From Scolanthus callimorphus (lineage: Eukaryota > Cnidaria > Anthozoa > Actiniaria > Edwardsiidae): a DNA stretch of 64,000 nucleotides. Shown here piece by piece: positions 10,085 through 19,227 of this stretch; position 1 is the stretch's first letter; every line of letters begins with the position of its first letter. A model generated the notes under the pieces. It did not search any database. It was not told the DNA's origin and saw only the letters and a list, made by a program, of their open reading frames with translations. A program made the position numbers and the translations under genes. The stretch is taken from positions 16,589,399 to 16,653,398 of the forward strand of contig CM066912.1 of the NCBI GenBank assembly GCA_033964015.1, read 5' to 3'.

Positions 10085-11326
10085 ATGAACCCGTTTATCG
10101 ACAATGAGGGTCTAATTCGAGTAAGCGGGCGGCTAGGCACGGCGGATATTAGCAACATCGAACGTCACCCTATCATGCTGCCAAACAAGTACCACATTTC
10201 CACTCTCATAATCGAGCATTATCACGCAAGAGTCCAACACCAAGGCAGAGTGTTTACCTGCGGAGCGGTGCGTGGCGGCGGTTATTGGATCTTGGGACAG
10301 AAGAGAATGACCAACAGCATTAAACTGCAGGAAGACAAGAGGCAAGCGGCAAGTCCAACAGATGGCAGAGCTCCCCCCTGATAGGGTGACGCCAGCTCCC
10401 CCCTTCAGCTTCAATGGGCTCGACGTGTTCGGTCCGTGGGAAGTCTGCGCTAGACGTACCCGAGGAGGCCTCGCACATGCTAAGCGTTGGGCTGTGCTAT
10501 TCACATGCATGGGGACTCGGGCTATCCACATAAAAGTAGTAGAAGCGATGGATGCCTCAAGCTTCATGAACGCGCTTCGGAGATTTCTCGCCATCCGTGG
10601 CCCTGCCGCTCAGATCGGGGATCCAACTTCATTGGCGCTGTGCACGATCTCCAGGGCGTTCTCACCTCGAACGACATCAGTGCCGTACAGAAATACCTGC
10701 TAAGCGAAGGCTACGAGTGGGTGTTCAATCCGGCCCATGCCTCCCATATGGGAGGGGCATGGGAGCGTATGATCGGAGTCGCAAGAAGAGTACTAGAGAA
10801 GATGCTGGATGACGTTTCCAAGAAGCAGCTCACACATGAGGTGTTGGCTACGCTCATGGCCAAAGTCAGCGCGATCGTCAACGGGAGACCCCTTGTACCA
10901 GTATCTAGCGACCCCGACGCGCCAGAGATCCTGACACCCGTCACACTGTTGACGCAGAAGACCCAGCCGCTCAAGTCGACAGCCGGTGAATTCGACGCCA
11001 ACAGTTTATATGGCAAGCAGTGGGAACAAGTTCAACAACTGGCCAACGTGTTTTGGTCCAGGTGGCGTAAGGAATATCTTCCACTCTTGCAACCGCGGAG
11101 GACCTGGAAGGAGCTCAAGCCCAACCTGGAAGAAGGAGATATAGTGTTGCTACGAGATAAGGACGCGCCACGGAACGTCTTGCCCCTAGCTAGAGTTGAG
11201 CACGCCTAACCAGACAGCGACGGGAGGGTGAGAAAGGTCACCGTCGTCACAGCGAGAGAGGGCGCTAGGAACAGGTACTCAAGACCTGTAACTGAGCTGG
11301 TCCTCCTCAGCAAGGAAGACCTGTAA
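10085..11326 (+). pseudogene. BEL-1 integrase, broken
   Basis: Three overlapping frames together give a Pao-type integrase. 10085-10381 has the H2C2-like zinc region (EHYHARVQHQGR). 10362-10620 has the first catalytic aspartate (NGLDVFGPWEV). 10600-11209 has the second aspartate, lying at a frame change near 10612 (DRGSNFIG), and the glutamate in MGGAWERMIG. The frame meets TAA at 11207-11209 and stays open beyond it to 11324-11326, so the C-terminus is split by an in-frame stop. It is inactive unless the shifts are sequencing errors. Confidence 0.85.
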
Positions 11327-11384
11327 CTGCAAAGGAACACTGATAATGACACTTATATATTTAGTCAAGATGGCGCCACGCACG

Positions 11385-11503
11385 GAATTCTGGGTAGATC
11401 GACATGTCTGGGCTCAAGGTCAAGACAAAAAAGATGGCTGAAGGTCACACGTACCGTGTGAAACTACTACAGAAAAATTCACTTTGTTCGTTATTCGGGA
11501 ATC
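11385..11503. repeat. Dispersed repeat, inverted partner at 19228-19345
   Basis: About 118 bp beginning GAATTCTGGGTAGATCGACA is almost identical to the reverse complement of 19228-19345. The two copies flank the Gypsy-1 and mini-Polinton region in opposite orientations. Confidence 0.85.
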
Positions 11504-12400
11504 AGGATGAAAAAAACTATAAGTAGTTACTGCCACTTTAAAGCAAAAGACAAGTCTATGGACAAATTTAGTGAAAAAAGCGTAGATATTGAGAAACAAT
11601 CTGCTTCTTTGAGGAACGCTAATTTTATCACGGTACCTTTTCGAGAAAATAAAACGCCTTGTAAATATTGAAACCAGCTTAACAGTAGCACATCACTTCA
11701 ACCAAGCTCCTTCAGAATCAATCATAATAACGATAAATAAACATACCCCATGTTTAATGCTTAACATTCATGACATTTGTAGATTAAGTATAAAAACAAA
11801 TGGACAGTACTTTGTTTTTCAATGCGCAAACTGCGGTGAATTTGAGAAGCAATGCAAACGTATCAACTGTTCAAGTAGTCCCTAAAGTTATTGTTATGAA
11901 AATACGAGAAAGTCATGTCAGAAAACGGGAATGCCATGTCATATACTAAAGGAACAAGAACATGTTTTTTAATCAACAAGAGCGGTGAAAAAGATGTGGT
12001 CACTGAATTTCGGTTAAAATTTTCCAATTTAGAATCGAATGTGCTCTCAAAAGCCGAAAAGCTGCTGAAATTATCTGAAGGCATATAGCGAAAATACCTC
12101 TTATTTCTGGAGGAAAAAGCAGCATATATTTTTAGAACACCCTAGAAATACTTTCCGACATTTTTCGATACAAATTCTTTGATAGATTTCTAATTTCACT
12201 TAATGAAAAACCAGCTGTGATAACTCACATGTTTTTCAAACTGTTTTCTTTTACTGCATTTTGAAAATATTATTAGTCAAAAACTACGGCTAACAAGTTA
12301 AAAAAAATATATGAATACAAATTAAGCAGAAAAAGTGCAGACAAATTGTGTTTTGGTAAATTCTGGGATGCTCTCTTTGAATCTCAAACGCACACGTGCA
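11504..12400. other. AT-rich, no gene seen
   Basis: Only short frames, the longest 73 codons, without recognisable motifs. Confidence 0.5.
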
Positions 12401-12716
12401 CCACTGTTTTTAATGAATTCGAATTTTGATTTTCAATAACAATTTGATCGGATTAGTACTTGCTAAACCGGCAAACAATTATTATCAAAGATCTACACAA
12501 CCCTAAATACCTTGCAACAAGTTTCACCCCTTGTCTTACTTGGCCACTTTTGTCTTTAGAGGGTCTCAGATTTATTAAATAGTTTAATAATGCAAGCTGA
12601 ACTACACAGCAATGGCCGCCATATTGGCTCTCTCCAAGACTAAGTGTCCTGGCCTGCAGATGACCCATGGGCCCATCGGGTCACTGGGCCCTAGTCCCTA
12701 CCGTGACTATACTACA
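12401..12716 (-). mobile_element. Gypsy-1 3' LTR (far end uncertain)
   Basis: On the minus strand a purine tract (GGGGGAA, 12717-12724) is followed at once by TGTAGTATAGTCACGG, the usual polypurine-tract/LTR-start arrangement, just downstream of the Gypsy-1 pol C-terminus. An AATAAA-like signal lies in it (near 12570). I cannot place the other LTR boundary; 12401 is a guess. Confidence 0.55.
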
Positions 12717-12859
12717 TTCCCCCATGCTTTACTATGAATATGGGGTGTCTTGAACAGTAACAAGCTTGAAATAAAAAAACGAAAACTTAACGAATACAAA
12801 TTCAATAACTGTAAGAACTGTCCAGTTATGATAGTTCATGTTATGAACGTGAATACTCT

Positions 12860-13249
12860 CTATACTAGCTTGTGCTCTGGATACTTCTCTCGTAAGTAAG
12901 TAGCAGGATCCTTGCGTTGTCGGCTGCTTCTTTGGATTTCGCCTTCCTTTGCTGTGCCTTCGGTCTCTTTGTTACACCCCTCCTCGCTTGTCGGATTCAC
13001 TATGTCGTCTTCTACATGGTGTTTCTTCGATGTGATCTCCTGCGTTCCGGGATGATCGTCTCCCACCTTCCGCATTCCCTCTTCTGGCGTATGTCTGGGT
13101 CCTTCTGGCACCTGTGCTCGTGCCGACATCCACTTATTGGCCTCCTGTTCTGAGCTGTATGGTACTTTTTTGAAATGCGCTGTAGTGCGTGTGATAGCAC
13201 TGCCATCTGTTCTCCTTGCCACCACTTGTGATCCTTTGCGGAACTGCAC
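12860..13249 (-). pseudogene. Gypsy-1 pol C-terminal tail
   Basis: A minus-strand frame of 129 codons starts VQFRKGSQVVARRTDG (about residue 1) and ends in a hydrophilic tail rich in E, T and R with RSSRQRKDPATYLREKY. This is the normal end of a Gypsy integrase/pol. Its upstream part lies at 17823-18525, on the far side of the 4.56-kb element that split it. It has no start codon of its own function. Confidence 0.75.
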
Positions 13250-13254
13250 CTCAG

Positions 13255-13859
13255 AGTAGTATAGTAGGGACCGAATTAGCCTTTTTTTTTAGGAGCCCGG
13301 TGAGGAGCTGAGGAGCCCGGTGAGGAGCCATGACGTCACAAATGAGGAGCCCGGTGCGGAGCCTCGGAGCTTTTTTGCGGAGCCCGGTGCGGAGCGTCAC
13401 AAATGAGGAGCCCGGTGCGGAGCAGCGGAGCGGGTGAGCCGGATGACGTCACAGACTATTTTTTTGAGGGTGAGCATGAGGGTGAGCCTAGTGGTGAGGA
13501 GCCCTATTGTAATTGGAGACAATACTAGGATTAACACTGGAATGCTTTTGTTCAGTAGGGATTAAGAAAAACAAAGGGAGACAATACCAGGATTAACTAA
13601 CGGAAGTCTTTTGTGTAAGGGATTAGTGTTTGTTGACTGCAACTCGAATATTAATTATAGTGTAAGGTTTTGTTTATGCGGAGATAACATGATGCAGAGA
13701 TATGGTTTATTCTCTTTATTATAAAATGAATGAGTATCGATTACATAAAATACTATTACATAAAATACTACCACTAACGGTTAGGTAAATAAACGCTTTA
13801 TTAAGAAATTGATTACAAGTCTAAAGTCTGTTCACTAGTATTCTTGACTTGAGGTAGAG
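13255..13859 (+). repeat. Left terminal inverted repeat of the compact Polinton
   Basis: It pairs with 17228-17816. The outer 200 bp holds five or so GAGCCCGGTG(A/C)GGAGC subrepeats and two TGACGTCA palindromes (13330, 13443). The inner part contains CGATTACATAAAATACTA repeated twice. Confidence 0.9.
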
Positions 13860-13882
13860 GTTTCCCTATTAGCTACAATTTT

Positions 13883-15190
13883 TTATTTAATTTTATACGG
13901 AGAAGAACGGTAAGAACGCAACCGATAGCGTCTCAACGTCGATTTTAGATACGGTCCGTCTTTATCGGCATCATCATCCAAATAATTCTTTAATATATTT
14001 TTTAATTTTGGCTTCTTTGGGGTAATACTCGCTGATGGTGGCGGTGTCAAGGTCAGTTCTGGAAGTGTTGGGGTCGGCGGAACAAAGGATGTCTTGGGAG
14101 ATTCTGCCACCTTTCCCGAATAGGGTATCGTGGCTGGCTCGGGCGATGATAACGGGATACTTTGGGGAGTAGTGTAGGTAGGTGTTGTTACTGGTGGTTC
14201 TACACTCGCTGGAGGGTTGTGACCTGCTTGGTGCTTCATTCGCAGCAAATCGTTTTGAAGCTGCGTGTATCGTATCACCTTGTCACCTTCACTCATATTT
14301 TGACTGTGAAGGATGTCATTCATTTTGTCGTGTAGTTCTCTCATGCGCCGCTTCTCTGGAGAAACATCCATATTTTGATAACGAAGAAATTTTAGGAGCT
14401 CTTTCCCGAAGGCCTCTTCCGTTTTCTCATTGGCTGTCACTTCCCCAGGAAGGACATTGGTTCGTAATCTGCAGTTGTCGTTGGTTGCTGGTTTTAAGTC
14501 AAGAAACAGGTAGCCAAAAGGTTTCCTGACGGCCTCTTCATACTTGTCAAGAAAGTAATGCGTGTTGCGTGGATACATTTGTTTGGCCAACGTCATCACT
14601 TGCAATTGGTCTCTAGGGTTCTTGAATAGGACCAAGTAGTGGCTGTTTAAGGATATGTTTCTATTGACTTTTCCTTGGTGAAATAGGTTTTGAAGGATAT
14701 AAATCACTGACAGATTTCTGTGATGGGATCCCTTGGTGAATAAGTTTGCAATCCTGTTGTCATTCCCAGTTTCAATCATCTGATCGTCGATGACAATGAG
14801 GTTCCGCACATTGACGTCAAAGTATGAGTCTTGCTCAATGTTGGTTGGGATTCCTTTAACGAATTCTATTTGTGGGGTAGACATGGCTAAGGCGGTGTAG
14901 GCTGGCTGCCACTGAGCAAAGCACCAGACTATGCGTTGTGGTGGAGGCGAGATTGTCTTTTGCCAATGCTCAAGGAGTTTCTGGACCCACACAGTTTTTC
15001 CACTTCCGGTCATTCCCCCCACCATACAGGTAAAAGGATGTTGGAGTTGAAAGGGACCGCAATCAGAGGAGTTGCTTAATACATGACCCACTGGAAGAAA
15101 GTTGGTCATTTTGTGCTGGGAAAGCCTGTGGCGTTTAAGGTTATCACTTCTGGAAAATTCCTTTCCACACTGAGGACAGTTATGTACCAT
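13883..15190 (-). CDS. C2H2 zinc finger fused to FtsK/HerA-type packaging ATPase
   Basis: I start the 435-residue protein at the ATG at 15190; upstream frame extension runs into a CTC satellite and lies before a TATA box. Residues 5-26 form a classical C2H2 finger (C5, C8, H21, H26). A P-loop ATPase follows: Walker A GGMTGSGKT at 58-66 and Walker B LIVIDD at 131-136. Downstream TKGSHHRNLSVIYILQNLF fits the A32/FtsK-HerA genome-packaging family of Polinton-like viruses. The last third is proline-rich and then strongly basic, suggesting DNA binding. The frame is intact. A32-like ATPases load viral DNA into capsids. The finger fusion is unusual in my knowledge of the family. Confidence 0.8.
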   Translation of the reverse strand: MVHNCPQCGKEFSRSDNLKRHRLSQHKMTNFLPVGHVLSNSSDCGPFQLQHPFTCMVGGMTGSGKTVWVQKLLEHWQKTISPPPQRIVWCFAQWQPAYTALAMSTPQIEFVKGIPTNIEQDSYFDVNVRNLIVIDDQMIETGNDNRIANLFTKGSHHRNLSVIYILQNLFHQGKVNRNISLNSHYLVLFKNPRDQLQVMTLAKQMYPRNTHYFLDKYEEAVRKPFGYLFLDLKPATNDNCRLRTNVLPGEVTANEKTEEAFGKELLKFLRYQNMDVSPEKRRMRELHDKMNDILHSQNMSEGDKVIRYTQLQNDLLRMKHQAGHNPPASVEPPVTTPTYTTPQSIPLSSPEPATIPYSGKVAESPKTSFVPPTPTLPELTLTPPPSASITPKKPKLKNILKNYLDDDADKDGPYLKSTLRRYRLRSYRSSPYKIK

Positions 15191-15243
15191 GTCTTCTCTA
15201 TGAAGATCAACATTATATGACCAGAATATCTTGCTATTACTGC

Positions 15244-15251
15244 TTATATAC
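15244..15251 (-). promoter_or_regulatory. TATA box for the ATPase gene
   Basis: TATATAAG on the minus strand, about 54 bp upstream of the ATG at 15190. A transcription start about 30 bp downstream would fall near 15220 and give a short leader, which supports the chosen start codon. Confidence 0.55.
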
Positions 15252-15261
15252 CTTTCGTTTA

Positions 15262-16015
15262 CCCTCCTCCTCAGTCCCTTCTCTTCCTCCTCCTCCTCCT
15301 CCTCACTACCTCCTCCTCCTCCTCCTGACCACCTCCTCCTCACTACCTCCTCCTCACTACCTCCTCCTCACTTCCTCCTTCTCCTCACTACCTCCTCCTC
15401 CTCACTACCTCCTCCTCACTTCCTCCTCCTCCTCACTACATCCTCCTCACTACCTCCTCCTCCTCACCACCACCACCTCCTCCTCACCACCTCCTCCTCA
15501 CCACCTCCTCCTCACTACCTCCTCCTCCTCACTACCTCCTCTTCCTCACTACCTCCTCCTCACTTCCTCCTCCTCCTCACTACCTCCTCCTCCTCACTAC
15601 CTCCTCCTCACCACCTCCTCCTCACTACCTCCACCTCCTCACTTCCTCCTCCTCCTCACTACCTCCTCCTCCTCCTCCTCACCACCTCCTCCTCACTACG
15701 TCCTCCTCACTACCTCCTCCTCCTCCTCACCACCTCCTCCTCACTACCTCCTCCTCCTCCTCACTACCTCCTCCTCCTCACTACCTCCTCCTCCTCACTA
15801 TCTCCTCCTCCTCCTCGCCACCACCTCCTCCTCACTACCTCCTCCTCACTACCTCCTCCTCACTACCTCCTCCTCCTCACTACCTCCTCCTCCTCACTAC
15901 CTCCTCCTCCTTACTACCTCCTCCTCCTCCTCACTAACCTCCTCCTCCTCACTACCTCCTCCTCCTCAGTCACTACCCCTCACTACATCCTCCTCCTCCT
16001 CACTACCTCTTCTTC
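15262..16015. repeat. Polypyrimidine satellite (CTCCTC / CACTAC units)
   Basis: About 750 bp of CCTCCTCCTCACTAC-type units with variable numbers of CTC triplets. The plus strand is almost pure pyrimidine plus A, with no stops in several frames, which produces spurious frames of over 270 codons. It separates the two divergent promoters of the compact Polinton. Confidence 0.95.
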
Positions 16016-16045
16016 ATCTATGGTTTCTATGAACTTCACAAATGC

Positions 16046-16054
16046 TATAAATAG
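16046..16054 (+). promoter_or_regulatory. TATA box for the small gene
   Basis: TATAAATAG, about 40 bp before the ATG at 16086. Confidence 0.55.
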
Positions 16055-16085
16055 GAGCTCCATTGACACTGTTTCATTTGTAACC

Positions 16086-16358
16086 ATGTCTCGAGTTGTG
16101 AAGAACAACGTAGGCTTCCTACAAGCATTATGTAGTTGCCCGCCACATCAGCGTCAATACCTTCTCGACACAGCCACCCCAGAACAAGTTCATGCTCTAA
16201 CTCAGATTGCCCATAATGTTGGAAATTGATATATTCCATTGGGTGACGAGAAGTTTAGTAACATAAGACGACACGGGGAGGACCTAGGCGCCTTGGCTAG
16301 TGGTTCCACCACTTTCAAAGAAAAAAAGCAAATCCCTGTTTTAACATTACTGCTCTGA
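16086..16358 (+). pseudogene. Small Polinton-type protein gene with in-frame TGA
   Basis: ATG at 16086 in a good context (AACCATGTC) opens 47 codons ending at TGA 16227-16229. The same frame then continues without a stop to TGA at 16356-16358 (90 codons in all), and the second half is basic. The part before the stop, with LLDTATPEQVHALTQIAHNV, matches my recollection of a small helical protein seen beside packaging ATPases in Polinton-like elements of aquatic animals; its role is unknown to me. Either a nonsense mutation, readthrough, or a sequencing error explains the internal stop. Confidence 0.6.
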
Positions 16359-16361
16359 GGG

Positions 16362-16369
16362 TATAAATA
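16362..16369 (+). promoter_or_regulatory. TATA box for the zinc-ribbon gene
   Basis: TATAAATA lies 34 bp before the ATG at 16396 and 49 bp before the next in-frame ATG at 16411. A start of transcription near 16390 would leave almost no leader for the first ATG, so 16411 may be the true start. Confidence 0.5.
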
Positions 16370-16395
16370 CACGTCACGTTTGAGGATCAAATCAT

Positions 16396-17274
16396 TTGCC
16401 AATGGTATTCGCTATGAAACGTTCACTGGACTCAGATAGCGATATGTCTAGCGATGACGAGGATGAGCAAGAGGAGGAAAATGATGGACCTCGAATCACA
16501 GACGTGTTGAGTCAGATTTCAAATGCTGTTCCCTATCAAGATGCCCGAGACCTTATGCACAGTATAGCCACCTCTAAGAATATTTTGTTTTGGTCGCCTA
16601 ACGGGGAAATGATTCGTCGTAAACGCAGAATACCAAACACAGTTATTGCTGATCTTGTAGAGTTTGTATTACTACCTTTCAGCGAAGATATTTCACCTCC
16701 AAGAGGTTTAAAGTCTTTTCTCGAGGGACTGGCAGAATTAGGAATTGATAAGAGACTGATCCGTAACAAAGCAGCTTTGAACGATGTAGTTACCTATGAA
16801 AGTAGGGAGACACAAAGCGACCAATCTAGCGATGATGAAACGGATGATAATAATGAAAGTGATGAAGAAACTGACCAATTTAGTGACGACGAGGAAGCGG
16901 AGCAATCCGATGATGAGGAAACTGAGCAATCCAGTGACGAAGACATGAGACAAGAGGGAGATGGAGTCTCGGGTGACATTGAAAAGAAAGTCGATGGATT
17001 ATGCAGTCATTGTGAAGGGAACAATTCTTATCGCATCGATATTGCTGGGTGTGGAAAATGCTTGTGGCAAGATAAAATGTCCGGACGTTACGAAAAAGAC
17101 AAACTCTACGAATGCCCAGTTTGTCAAAAGCAATCCCCAATGGGAAAAGCTTGGAAAGGGTCTTTTCTGCGGTGTTATGATTGCATGGCGGGCTCGTATT
17201 ACAACAAGAAAAAAGATGAGTGGAAAACTCTACCTCAAGTCAAGAATACTAGTGAACAGACTTTAGACTTGTAA
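16396..17274 (+). CDS. Acidic protein with two C-terminal zinc ribbons, function unknown
   Basis: 292 codons, intact. Residues about 9-30 and 140-190 are runs of D, E and S, with repeated (E)TDQ/EQS-SDDEE units. The C-terminal third carries four CxxC pairs (C203/C206, C219/C222, C240/C243, C260/C263), enough for two zinc ribbons. The middle is a helical domain with a basic RRKRR patch (about 74). I do not recognise the family. Acidic plus zinc-ribbon design could suit a transcription or DNA-packaging factor, but that is inference. The last 15 or so codons lie inside the right TIR, so the matching sequence is duplicated near the left end. Confidence 0.75.
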   Translation: MPMVFAMKRSLDSDSDMSSDDEDEQEEENDGPRITDVLSQISNAVPYQDARDLMHSIATSKNILFWSPNGEMIRRKRRIPNTVIADLVEFVLLPFSEDISPPRGLKSFLEGLAELGIDKRLIRNKAALNDVVTYESRETQSDQSSDDETDDNNESDEETDQFSDDEEAEQSDDEETEQSSDEDMRQEGDGVSGDIEKKVDGLCSHCEGNNSYRIDIAGCGKCLWQDKMSGRYEKDKLYECPVCQKQSPMGKAWKGSFLRCYDCMAGSYYNKKKDEWKTLPQVKNTSEQTLDL

Positions 17275-17816
17275 TCAATTTCTTAATAAAGCGTTTATTT
17301 ACCTAACCGTTAGTGGTAGTATTTTATGTAATAGTATTTTATGTAATCGATACTCATTCATTTTATAATAAAGAGAATAAACCATATCTTTGCATCATGT
17401 TATCTCCGCATAAACAAAACCTTACACTATAATTAATATTCGAGTTGCAGTCAACAAACACTAATCCCTTACACAAAAGACTTCCGTTAGTTAATCCTGG
17501 TAGTGTCTCCCTTTGTTTTTCTTAATCCCTCCTGAACAAAAGCATTCCAGTGTTAATCCTAGTATTGTCTCCAATTACAATAGGGCTCCTCACCACTAGG
17601 CTCACCCCCATGCTCACCCTCAAAAAAATAGACTGTGACGTCATCCGGCTCCGCGGCTCCGAAAACAGCTACGCGGCTCCGCACCGGGCTCCGCAAAAAC
17701 GCTCCGAGGCTCCGCACCGGGCTCCTCATTTGTGACGTCATGGCTCCTCACCGGGCTCCTCAGCTCCTCACCGGGCTCCTCAAAAAAACGGCTAATTCGG
17801 TGCCCCCTATACTACT
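17228..17816 (-). repeat. Right terminal inverted repeat of the compact Polinton
   Basis: Inverse of 13255-13859, including the GAGCCCGGTG subrepeats, TGACGTCA sites (about 17634 and 17733) and the AG/CT terminus. Confidence 0.9.
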
Positions 17817-17822
17817 CCTCAA

Positions 17823-18525
17823 GGGGTTCTCTTTCGTAAGTAAGCTGGCGTTCCCTTGTTAGTCTCCTTGCGCCTTACCAGGACTGAATCTCCCACTTGT
17901 ATGTCTGAGGTTTTCACTTGTCGTTTTCTGTCCACATAGCTTTTCATCTTCATTTTCTCCTCCAGATCTCTTTGGTACAACTCCTCGAAATCCAGTTCAC
18001 GCGGTGTTCTCCCCACCGGCAGTCTGGTACGGAACTTGCGGTTGGGAAACATGATGTTAGCCGGTGCTACCTTTGTAGTGCAGTGGGGTGTTGCCCGGTA
18101 TGCCCGAAGGAAACGGTAGGCCTCCTGTTTGAAGTTGGCACCTGTCAGCCTCGATACTAGGTATAGCTTCTTGACGATTCTCATGAACTGCTCCGCCTCG
18201 CCGTTTGCTTGGGGATTTAATGGCGTCTTGGGTTTGGGGTTGAACCCGAGGTACTTGCTAAAGTCTTCAAACTCCTCTCCGTTAAACGGTGGACCAGCGG
18301 CTTGTGGTCTGTGTCTACTCCGAAGGGGTCTCTCAGGCCATACAGGTAAATCTGGTTTGTCAGAATGCCCCATTCTACCGCCTTAGCTTCTTTTTCCAGC
18401 TGAGAGTACCGCTGTTCCGTGTCTGTGAGTGCCCTGGAACGATAGGACACCGGCCTCCACCGTCTAACAACCGGGTTATAGTGCTTCAAGGTGACGGCTA
18501 TTCCGTTGGGCCCTGCATCTTTCTA
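17823..18525 (-). pseudogene. Gypsy-1 RNase H joined to integrase C-half (deleted)
   Basis: Minus-strand frame 18489-18280 gives an RNase H segment (YRSRALTDTEQRYSQLEKEA, DTDHKPLV). It then changes frame straight into the integrase core after its second catalytic region (GPPFNGEEFEDFSKYLGF, NPQANGEAEQFMRIVKK with the catalytic E, FLRAYRATPHCTTKVAPANI). The missing middle (end of RNase H, H2C2 finger, first aspartate) has been deleted. The frame ends at the mini-Polinton insertion; the tail resumes at 13249. Confidence 0.8.
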
Positions 18526-18544
18526 TGGAGGGAGCACGAACATT

Positions 18545-18920
18545 AGGATTTCGGTCACCCTGTGTTGCTCAAATCCCTGTTTGTTTGAGTTGTTTTTTGC
18601 CTGCGCAGGTTTCCATGGAGGACAAAATAGTGAATTTTTGATCGCGAAAGAAACAGGAATCTCCTGGAAAGTACTATACTAGAAAGTCCTTTCTCTGAAT
18701 ATCCAAAAATTTGTCCTAGACTTCTTAAAAAAACTCCTTGAAAAATAACTTTTCTGGAGGCATACGAACCCTGCCTATCTCGCAGTCTATAATGTTCTTT
18801 AAGAACGAAAGACTTGGTAAATAAATAAATAAATAGATAAATAAACATTTCTTGCGCGATCAAAAATTCGCTCAAACAAACAGGAATTTGAGCAACACAG
18901 GGTGACCGAAATCCTAGGAG
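18545..18920. mobile_element. MITE, TA-flanked (Tc1/mariner-like guess)
   Basis: Ends GGATTTCGGTCACCCTGTGT (18547 onward) and the exact inverse (ending near 18919) are each bordered by TA. Inverted similarity continues through TGCTCAAAT and TTTGTTTGAG. The interior has no coding frame and includes a TAAATAAATAAATAGATAAA tract. The TA borders suggest mariner-type mobilisation; this is inferred. Confidence 0.7.
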
Positions 18921-19227
18921 TTGCTTCTGGCGGCGTTGTGAACAAGTAGATTGGCGTTGATAAATGCTCACACTGTGATCATCGGGGATCGTCATCGTTG
19001 GTAAGTTGTTGTTTTCACTTTTTAGAACATTTTTCAATGGACCAATGGTCCAATGGACTGGGTCCATGGACTAGGGGTCCAGGGTTTTGTACTCTCCCCT
19101 CGAAAGCACACGGTGATACAACTTACATGGTTTTGGTAATATTTCCATTACAAATCCAGTTCAAAATTCCCTCCTTTGAGTATAGACTCCCTTAAAAGCG
19201 TGTTTCCCTTGATATTTTGCCAACCCT
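18921..19227. other. No gene seen
   Basis: Includes a GGTCCA/TGGACC-rich stretch (19035-19082) of local palindromes. No coding evidence. Confidence 0.4.

Larger units (their letters stand above)
7975..11326 (+). mobile_element. BEL/Pao retrotransposon, internally deleted (BEL-1)
   Basis: A gag region runs directly into the end of the pol RNase H region and then an integrase. The gag end, the aspartic protease and nearly all of the reverse transcriptase are missing; the deletion point is near 9385-9411. Several frameshifts and stops are present. No LTR pair could be recognised. The order gag - (RT/RH) - integrase, the DUF1759-like gag and the Pao-type integrase identify the superfamily. Confidence 0.85.
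13255..17816. mobile_element. Compact Polinton-like element with about 600-bp TIRs
   Basis: The left end AGTAGTATAG...GACCGAATTAGCC and the right end GGCTAATTCGG...CTATACTACT are inverted copies, and the inverted similarity runs about 600 bp inward on each side. Flanking hexamers CCTCAG (13249-13254) and CCTCAA (17817-17822) match in 5 of 6 bases. Polintons/Mavericks are known for long TIRs starting AG and for 6-bp target duplications. The content is a minus-strand ATPase, a plus-strand small gene and a plus-strand zinc-ribbon gene. Polymerase, integrase and capsid genes are absent, so it would need help to move. It sits inside Gypsy-1, whose reading continues on both sides. Confidence 0.8.

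Noticed and set aside
12917..13153. 78-codon plus-strand frame
   Set aside because: Shadow of the minus-strand Gypsy-1 tail.
12711..13265. Shared GTAGTATAG word at the Gypsy-1 LTR start and the mini-Polinton end as evidence of a common origin
   Set aside because: Only about nine bases match; likely chance.
15217..16032. Frames of 271-332 codons rich in S, P and L
   Set aside because: Translation of the CTC polypyrimidine satellite; only the last part of one frame (from 16086) is a plausible gene.
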